From the NCBI RefSeq assembly GCF_003709565.1, contig NZ_QNRC01000012.1, positions 88,675 to 152,674 on the forward strand: a stretch of 64,000 bases of DNA, read 5' to 3'. The notes below the pieces were generated by a model. It did no database searches. It was not told the DNA's origin and saw only the letters and a list, made by a program, of their open reading frames with translations. The stretch's first letter is position 1. Each line of letters opens with the position of its first letter. Positions 58,277 to 64,000 of the stretch are shown here, one piece after another. This DNA comes from Paracoccus sigandri (lineage in GTDB: Bacteria > Pseudomonadota > Alphaproteobacteria > Rhodobacterales > Rhodobacteraceae). A program made the position numbers and the translations under genes.

Positions 58277-59112
58277 CCGTTCAGCCATTCCTCGGTGAAG
58301 CGGCCCGAGAAGACATGCGCGGTCGGCCCCTCCATCCAGACGCCGTCCTCGCGCCAGTCGATGTCCAGCACGCCGCCCGGCACGTTGACCCGCACCCGCC
58401 GTCCGGTCAGCCCGCGCCGCGCCGCCGCCACCGCCGCCGCGCAGGAACACGACCCCGAGGCCAGCGTCGCCCCCGCGCCGCGTTCCCAGATCCGCAGGGT
58501 GATTTCCTCTGGCCCGAGAACCTGCACGATCTCGACATTCGTGCGCTGGGGATAAAGCGGGTGATGTTCGTGGAGCGCGCCGAAGGCGGCCAGGTCGATG
58601 GCGGCCGCGTCAGGCACGAAGAAGGTCATGTGGGGATTGCCCATGCCGGTCGCGACCGGGTCGCCCTCGACCGGCAGGTGCAGGGTATCGACATCCTCGG
58701 CCAGCGGGATCGCCTGCCAGTCCAGGACCGGAGGGCCCATGTTCACGCGGGTCCTGCCCTCGCCCGCGTCCTCGGCCGCAAGGATGGCGTGATCGGTGCG
58801 CAGGCGCAGGCTGGTGCGGCCGGTCTGGTCCATCAGGTGGCGCGCGATGCAGCGCGTGGCATTGCCGCAGGCGGCGCTGCGAGAGCCGTCGGCATTCCAG
58901 AAGACCAGCCGCGCATCGGCCTGCGGGTCCTCCTCGATGGTGGCAAGCTGGTCGAAGCCGACCCCGCGATGGCGATCCGCGATGCGCATGACCAGTTCCG
59001 GCGCCAGGGGCTGCCCCCCGGCGCGCAGGTCGATCACCACGAAGTCGTTGCCCAGCCCATGCATCTTCATGAAGCCCAGGCCGTTTGAGGAATGCCTGTC
59101 CATGGCCGCCAT
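58273..59112 (-). CDS. dapF: Diaminopimelate epimerase DapF with altered second active site
   Basis: Converts LL- to meso-diaminopimelate for lysine and peptidoglycan. The 279-aa product has FMKMHGLGNDFVVID, the first catalytic Cys in SAACGNATRC, and MGNPHMTFFV. At the second site the usual ACGSGAC is ASGSCSC (ERGAGATLASGSCSCAAAV): Ser replaces the normal catalytic Cys, with a Cys three residues on. Fold and family are otherwise clear. Start at 59112 follows ACAGG; ATG 59103 is possible. Coupled to mtaB by overlap. Confidence 0.9.
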   Translation of the reverse strand: MAAMDRHSSNGLGFMKMHGLGNDFVVIDLRAGGQPLAPELVMRIADRHRGVGFDQLATIEEDPQADARLVFWNADGSRSAACGNATRCIARHLMDQTGRTSLRLRTDHAILAAEDAGEGRTRVNMGPPVLDWQAIPLAEDVDTLHLPVEGDPVATGMGNPHMTFFVPDAAAIDLAAFGALHEHHPLYPQRTNVEIVQVLGPEEITLRIWERGAGATLASGSCSCAAAVAAARRGLTGRRVRVNVPGGVLDIDWREDGVWMEGPTAHVFSGRFTEEWLNG

Positions 59113-59552
59113 ATAGGCCTGTCCACGGCGTTCCGCCAGTAGCCTTGTCCGACTGCCTGAGGCGGCCCGCGCCGCTTCGCAACCGGAATGGCAAGGCGGA
59201 AGCCCGGCCGAGGCAGCGCATGGGTGGTGCGGGTTTGGTGATGGATGGCGGAGGGGATGGGTCTGACGTCGAACCTTCTCCACCATCTAAGTAATTGTTT
59301 TATATGGCGCGGATGATGGTTTGAATGGTCGTCTGGTTCAGTCGCGACTAACAGCGAAACGGATGACTGTGGTCCCTATGCTCTCATGCGGAGATCAACG
59401 GCCCCGTCCGCTGCGGCGCGCCGTGGATTCACGACGGCCATTGTCCGTCCCGCGCGTTTTTGGCCTTCCTGAGCGGGGTGCCAAAATGTAGGCAAGTCTC
59501 ATCGCATTGACATGACGGCAATTTTTTAAGGGCCGTGGTAGGGTCCGGCAAG
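59113..59552. other. 440-base gap before the transposase gene
   Basis: No gene supported. The first part is the dapF upstream region; from about 59290 the base composition becomes visibly more A/T-rich (TTGTTTTATATGG), and just before the transposase there is a T-run (ATTTTTT). It probably holds the left end of the mobile element, but I could not find a matching terminal inverted repeat or a target duplication. Confidence 0.5.
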
Positions 59553-60620
59553 ATGAATTCGACGTTTTCCCTCCTTCTGGTCTTCCTGACCCGGCTCTTC
59601 ATGCCGCGGCACAACGCGCAGATGCGGCTGCTCAAGGCCCAGATCCATATTCTGCGGACCCGCATCCCGGCGCAAAGGATCATCCTGTCGCCCGCCGAGA
59701 AATCCGAGCTGCTGCGCATCGGGGCCGAGTGCGGGCACGATATCGAAGGGCTCATGGAAGTGGCCAGGCCCGCGACCTACAAGCGCTGGCTCGCCCAGAT
59801 GCACAGCGGGCGCCCCTTCAAGGCGGTGGGTAGGCCGCGTCTGACGCAGGAGCTGCGCGATGTCGTCATCCGCATCGGGTCGGAAAACCTCCTCTGGGGT
59901 TACAAGCGGATCGCCGGGGAACTGAAGAAGCTCGGGCTTTACGCCGGCACCAATTCGGTCAAGCGCATTCTCAATGAGGCGGGCATCCACCCGAGCCCCG
60001 AGAAGCGGAAGAAGAAGCCGGCCCTGCCGTGGACCACCTTCGTCAAGGCGCATATGGAAAGCATGGTCGCCTGTGATTTCTTCACCAAGACCGTGTTCAC
60101 CGCGCGCGGGCCACTGACGGCCTATGTGCTGATCTTCATCCATCTCGGCAGCCGCCGCGTGTTCTGCAGCGCCCCGACCTACGCCCCCGACTCGGCATGG
60201 GTGACGCAGCAGGCCCGCAACACGCTGATGTGGTGCGCTGAGCAAGGGATCACGCCGCGCTTTCTGATCCGCGACGCCGACACCAAGTTCAGCGCCAGCT
60301 TCGATACCGTCTGGGCATCGGAAGCTGCTCGGGTCATCCAGATCCCGCACAGGGCGCCAGATGCCAACGCCTTCGCGGAATCCTTCATCGGCACCATCAA
60401 GCGCGAATGCCTGGATTTCTTCGTCTGCTTCAGCCGGTCTCAGCTCGACTACATCCTGCGCACATGGGTGCGCCATCACAATGTCGAGCGTCCCCATCGC
60501 GGTCGGGACATCGGGAACAATGTGCTTCAGGTCGATTTTCGTCCCCCCCGTGACGGCCCGATCCGCTGCCGGCGCCAGCTCGGCGGCATCATCACGTCCT
60601 ACACGCGCGACGCGGCATGA
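59553..60620 (+). CDS. DDE integrase-core transposase, stand-alone
   Basis: Cut-and-paste type transposase of the rve integrase-core fold (IS3/IS481-like). The 355-aa product has a helix-turn-helix-like N-terminal half and the DDE triad: Asp175 (MVACDFF), Asp241 (LIRDADTKF) and Glu276 (NAFAESFIGT), with the D-x34-E spacing of this group. HHNVERPHRG near the end is characteristic. No separate orfA is seen and the frame is uninterrupted, so it may still be active. Start at 59553; GTG 59535 is in frame upstream. Confidence 0.85.
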   Translation: MNSTFSLLLVFLTRLFMPRHNAQMRLLKAQIHILRTRIPAQRIILSPAEKSELLRIGAECGHDIEGLMEVARPATYKRWLAQMHSGRPFKAVGRPRLTQELRDVVIRIGSENLLWGYKRIAGELKKLGLYAGTNSVKRILNEAGIHPSPEKRKKKPALPWTTFVKAHMESMVACDFFTKTVFTARGPLTAYVLIFIHLGSRRVFCSAPTYAPDSAWVTQQARNTLMWCAEQGITPRFLIRDADTKFSASFDTVWASEAARVIQIPHRAPDANAFAESFIGTIKRECLDFFVCFSRSQLDYILRTWVRHHNVERPHRGRDIGNNVLQVDFRPPRDGPIRCRRQLGGIITSYTRDAA

Positions 60621-60903
60621 TCCGTGGTTCGAGAGCCAGCGGCAGAAAGCTTGACGGCTTTGACGCCGAGGGTAATGCAGGTGCTTGCAGCGGCGGGCGA
60701 TCCGGGGAACTTAGAGATGCTTGCCCCGGTGTCCCCGCCGGATCGACCACTTCACCGATCACGCTGCGGTCACGCCAAACCGGATGGCGCCGTCCTGATG
60801 GTCGGCGGTTGATGACCGTCGTGCCAGTCGCCACAGACCGGAGGGGTGGGCTGCCACCCGGCCATTGCCTGGAGTCAATCGGGTAAGACGGCTTCGACCA
60901 CGG
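60621..60903. other. Gap between transposase and mcrC
   Basis: 283 bases with no gene I can support. Several short open frames occur on both strands without ribosome sites or recognisable content. It must contain the right end of the mobile element and the 3' end of the mcrC transcript. Confidence 0.5.
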
Positions 60904-62217
60904 TCAAACAATGGCGTCGACCATGGCGTCATCGCCGATAAGCAGTTGCCGAATGCGATCAAGCATATTCTTACTGTTCGCCACGTCGATGCTCGCGGTC
61001 TCCAGAATAGTGGCATGCCCGGTAATCCGATGGCGGGCGTGAATCACTTCGTCGGTTCCGAGTCCAGGGTGATGGGGATAGAGCAGCGTCAAGCGCGGCG
61101 CGCGATAGAGCTGCGCATAGGCCATCATCTGATAGACGTCGGCCTGCGAGACGCCTTGTTTGGGGTCATCGATCCGTGAGGATATCCGCTTCCATTTGGT
61201 ATCGATGACATGGGTTACTGTGCCGCCCCTGCGGATCAGGATGTCGGGTTTGGTCTGGAACAGCCCGCGTTCGCTGTCCTGCGCGCTCAGACAGAACAGG
61301 CGCCCGCCCTGCAGCGAGACGGTGAGCCCGGTTCCGGCCAGCGCGCGGGCGATCAGCCGCCCGACATATTCTTCGAACAGTGCGTTCATCTCGAACAGCA
61401 TCGCGGTGCCCTGGCCCGTCCCGCCCGTCGTCGTCTGGTAGCGGTCCTGAAGGAAGAGGCGCGCCATAGCGAACAGATCCTGCCAGGACTGGTTGGTGCG
61501 GTCGATGATGACCTTATCCCATTGCAGCCCCGGGACCGGCACATCGGCGATATCGGCGTAAACAAAGGCGAGTTCGCGCAGGCGCTGCTGGTTGGCGCTG
61601 CGCCGCGAGAGACGCAACAGGCGGACCACTGCCGCCTTCATGATCCGATTGAGCGGGGTGTCTTCGGAGAGAAGATCGAAGCGGCAGGCGAGGCGCGAAG
61701 GATTGACCGCATGACGGGTGAACTGGCGGGTAATGTCGAGCTGACCACGCAAGGTCGGCAAGTCTTCTTCACGCCCGACATAGCGGCGTGGCATGCCCTT
61801 GCGCAGAGCTTCGATCAGCTTGTCGCAAAAGATGCGGATCAGGATTTCCAGCAGGGTCTCGCGCTGCCAGGCGAGATCGGTGATGACGCCGAGGTCGATC
61901 TTGAGATCGAGCGCGACGGCGAGCATATGCACCAAGCGTTTGCGGATTGCCGCGTTCTGGTGAGCGGGTGTTTCACCGGGCGCCACATCGATCTTGGGCA
62001 AGATCTCCAGGCTCGCATCGCCTGCTGCGAGAATCCCCACCACGCCGCGGGCACGCAACGCATGCCGGCCATGCTCGAGCACCCCGCTGCCGCCACGGCC
62101 GGCGAAGGCCGAGCGGGCCGCCAGCCCCGCCAGTCGGTCGGCATGGTGAGCCGGGATCTGACCCTCGGCCTCGCCATAGGCGAGCTTGTCCCATTCGCGA
62201 ACCGTGTAGGCGGACAT
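60904..62217 (-). CDS. mcrC: McrC-type nuclease subunit of a modification-dependent restriction system
   Basis: Endonuclease partner of McrB. The 437-aa product has the N-terminal McrC domain (LEILPKIDV) and a C-terminal PD-(D/E)xK nuclease: TKPDILIRRGG then HVIDTKWK, followed by QADVYQMMAYAQLY. The start overlaps the mcrB stop by one base (TGATG), so the two are coupled. Codon use is less G/C-biased than the core genes. Next to a transposase, it looks acquired. Confidence 0.92.
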   Translation of the reverse strand: MSAYTVREWDKLAYGEAEGQIPAHHADRLAGLAARSAFAGRGGSGVLEHGRHALRARGVVGILAAGDASLEILPKIDVAPGETPAHQNAAIRKRLVHMLAVALDLKIDLGVITDLAWQRETLLEILIRIFCDKLIEALRKGMPRRYVGREEDLPTLRGQLDITRQFTRHAVNPSRLACRFDLLSEDTPLNRIMKAAVVRLLRLSRRSANQQRLRELAFVYADIADVPVPGLQWDKVIIDRTNQSWQDLFAMARLFLQDRYQTTTGGTGQGTAMLFEMNALFEEYVGRLIARALAGTGLTVSLQGGRLFCLSAQDSERGLFQTKPDILIRRGGTVTHVIDTKWKRISSRIDDPKQGVSQADVYQMMAYAQLYRAPRLTLLYPHHPGLGTDEVIHARHRITGHATILETASIDVANSKNMLDRIRQLLIGDDAMVDAIV

Positions 62218-64000
62218 CAGGCTGCGAAGTCCGAGAAATCGAAGCTGGCCTTCACGCTCCAGCGCAGCTTGTCCCCGCCCAGTTCATCATCGGCAAAGCC
62301 GGCCGGCGCCGCCAATCGTCTGGCTTCGAGAAAATGGGAGCCATTGGCGCCATCGCCATCGCCAAGCACGGCGGCGACCTTCGACCAGTCCTCGTAAAAA
62401 TATTCCGCCAGAAGCGGGATGACCTTGTGGCGCATGACGTTCTCGACATCGGCGCGACTGCGGCAGCCGGTGAAATAGGCATGTCCGATCTGGTGTTCGC
62501 GATCGAAGAGATATTCGATCCGCTCGTTGACTGTGTGCAGCAGCTTGCACAGATCGACCCCATCGAGATTTGCGGCATCAAGCTGCCGCGCCGCCAGCGC
62601 CCGGCGCAGTTCTTCAACGTCGGGCATCAGCTCGCGGAAGGTGAAGCGGCGGCGCAAGGCGGTGTCGAGCAGGGCAATCGAGCGGTCCGCCGTGTTCATG
62701 GTGCCGATGATGTGCAGGTTAGCCGGCACGCCGAAACTCGTCCCCGAATAGGGAAGCCGGACCCTGACTTCGTTTTCGCAACCGAGCCGTTTGTCGATCT
62801 CGAGCAGCGTGATCAACTCGCCGAAAACCTTGGAGATATTGGCCCGGTTGATCTCGTCGATGATGAGGACATGCGGCCGCGCGCTGGCCACTGGCCGCTC
62901 GGCATTGGGATCGATCACCACCGCTTGCAGCGCATCCCAGTCGATCCGGTTCGGATCGAGCCGATAGGCCGACTGACGGCGGAAGTTCCGGGCGTAGAAT
63001 GGTGCGCGCTCCGCTCCGTTGTCATCTCGCCAGATCCATTCGACGCTGCGCCGGTGTGGATGGAAATCGGCATCGGCATCAAAATAATACTCGCCGCTCA
63101 CCCGTCCGAAGGCACGATAGCTGTCGCGGCCATCGGAGATGACGACATAGTCGCCGACCTGAAGACCGGAGCGGAACGCGTAGAGCATCTCGATATTGGG
63201 ATCCTTGCCCGATGCGTCAGGATCCTTTTGCTCATTCCACGCCTTCCTGATTTCTTCGAAATCGTCGAAGCGCTCTTCCGACCAGTCGATATCGCCGCCC
63301 CAGCCGAGATGGATCAATCCGCCATCGAGGCCTTCGCGGATTCGATCTTCCTGGCTGCCGCGCTGGCCGAGCGCGATCTTGTAGATCGAACGCAAACGGT
63401 CGAGGCGCTTGGCCGGCGCATCGCCGGTGTCAAGCCGTGCTCTCTCGCTAACGATCTTGAACACACCGGCGTGGGACTTGAGGCTGAAGCCGCCCGACCT
63501 GCTGACGCCCTCGTCGTCACCTTCCTGCTCACTCCCCGTCGTCGGCCGCAGCCCTTCGACGAAATCCTCGTAGGAAAATGACTGGTGAAAGGTGACGAAC
63601 TCGATCCGACCTTCGCCGGCAAGACGCCGATATTCGACCATCAGGGTGTCGCGATCATCTCGCAGCGGTTCGGCTACGGCATCACCCAGGCAAAGCCGCA
63701 CGGCCTCCCAGGCCGTGGCGTAGGTCTTGCCGGTCCCCGGCGGGCCGTAAAGGATGAGATTAGTGGCAACGGGCATTGCGGTCATGGGTTCAAAGGTCAC
63801 CCACCTGACCTTGCGCGCAAGATCGTCGCGGCCCGCTGATTTCAGGGCTGCACGTTCGTGCGCCAGCACGCGTTCCTCATCGGCACGGCCGAGGGCGCGG
63901 TTTCGCTCGTCTCTTGCCGCGACATCGAATTTGCGGGCGATGTGCAGCATCTGCTCCAGCTCCTGAGGAGGCGGCTGGTTCGACAGCGTGGGCGGCGGCC
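62217..64000 (-). CDS. mcrB: McrB-type AAA ATPase with inserted domain (5' end uncertain, may extend past edge)
   Basis: Motor and DNA-recognition subunit of the McrBC system, cutting DNA with modified bases. Counting from an ATG at 63950: Walker A GPPGTGKT (69-76), Walker B HVLIIDEINRAN (360-371), MNTADRSIALLDTALRRRF (418-436). Between the Walkers lies an extra domain (about 180-325) with IHLGWGGDIDW and GDYVVISDGRDSYRAFGRV, resembling EVE/PUA-like modified-base readers. The frame is open to the window edge (residues PPPQELEQ before the ATG). An AGGAG nine bases upstream also makes 63950 a plausible start. Confidence 0.88.
   Translation of the reverse strand, partial: PPPTLSNQPPPQELEQMLHIARKFDVAARDERNRALGRADEERVLAHERAALKSAGRDDLARKVRWVTFEPMTAMPVATNLILYGPPGTGKTYATAWEAVRLCLGDAVAEPLRDDRDTLMVEYRRLAGEGRIEFVTFHQSFSYEDFVEGLRPTTGSEQEGDDEGVSRSGGFSLKSHAGVFKIVSERARLDTGDAPAKRLDRLRSIYKIALGQRGSQEDRIREGLDGGLIHLGWGGDIDWSEERFDDFEEIRKAWNEQKDPDASGKDPNIEMLYAFRSGLQVGDYVVISDGRDSYRAFGRVSGEYYFDADADFHPHRRSVEWIWRDDNGAERAPFYARNFRRQSAYRLDPNRIDWDALQAVVIDPNAERPVASARPHVLIIDEINRANISKVFGELITLLEIDKRLGCENEVRVRLPYSGTSFGVPANLHIIGTMNTADRSIALLDTALRRRFTFRELMPDVEELRRALAARQLDAANLDGVDLCKLLHTVNERIEYLFDREHQIGHAYFTGCRSRADVENVMRHKVIPLLAEYFYEDWSKVAAVLGDGDGANGSHFLEARRLAAPAGFADDELGGDKLRWSVKASFDFSDFAA

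Noticed and set aside
59113..59290. Possible signal recognition particle RNA upstream of dapF
   Set aside because: A few short complementary stretches caught the eye, but the conserved GGAAGGAAGCAGCC-type core is absent.
60592..60886. Small open frames between the transposase and mcrC
   Set aside because: No ribosome sites, no recognisable content, and overlapping frames on both strands with no preferred one.

Overview
The window reads as chromosomal DNA of a high-GC alphaproteobacterium of the Rhodobacterales, most likely Paracoccus or a close relative. The N-terminus of cytochrome c oxidase subunit II, the tol-pal-cpoB-tilS-ftsH order, the many ATGA or TGATG junctions and the strong G/C third-position bias all fit that group. 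The genus is an inference from remembered protein resemblance, not from a search.

Layout. 1-6.7 kb: start of coxB (minus), tldD, dprA, topA, and a short prephenate dehydrogenase (minus). 6.9-9.4 kb: the two subunits of a 3-oxoacid CoA-transferase, an unrecognised gene and ybgC. 9.5-20 kb: the envelope operon tolQ-tolR-tolA-tolB-pal-cpoB, then tilS, ftsH, chorismate mutase and folD. 20.2-27 kb (minus): dnaE, ruvC, ruvA, htpX, ruvB, with the membrane protease htpX placed between ruvA and ruvB. 27-32 kb: a BMP-type nucleoside ABC transporter (ATPase, two permeases, an extra small membrane protein, periplasmic binding protein). 32.2-42 kb: purU, an M20 amidohydrolase, a FAD oxidoreductase and a fused dual-ATPase ABC protein (minus), divergent from a peptide-type binding protein and two permeases (plus).

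42-52 kb is one long minus-strand run. In transcription order it has a soluble coiled-coil protein, an unknown 377-aa protein, an AAA+ ATPase with a long N-terminal region, an unknown 463-aa protein, a two-helix membrane protein, a DUF1523-type membrane protein, deoC and a double-domain aldehyde dehydrogenase. The first six genes look like an uncharacterised machine and are the best candidate here for an undescribed system. DeoC and the dehydrogenase make a simple deoxyribose-5-phosphate to acetaldehyde to acetate route, which pairs logically with the nucleoside importer at 27-32 kb.

52-59 kb holds an M20 deacylase, a cation diffusion facilitator, a UvrD/PcrA-type helicase, a 55-aa glycine-rich lipoprotein, mtaB and dapF. 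The dapF product has Ser at the position of the usual second catalytic Cys. From about 59.3 kb the DNA looks foreign: a stand-alone DDE transposase, then mcrC and a mcrB-type AAA ATPase with a domain inserted inside its AAA module. mcrB runs towards the right edge and may be cut by it.

A family of intergenic elements built on GGGATATTT...CCAAGATGAAA recurs in gaps. Between convergent genes it appears as an inverted pair and probably acts as a two-way terminator. I saw no rRNA, tRNA or CRISPR.
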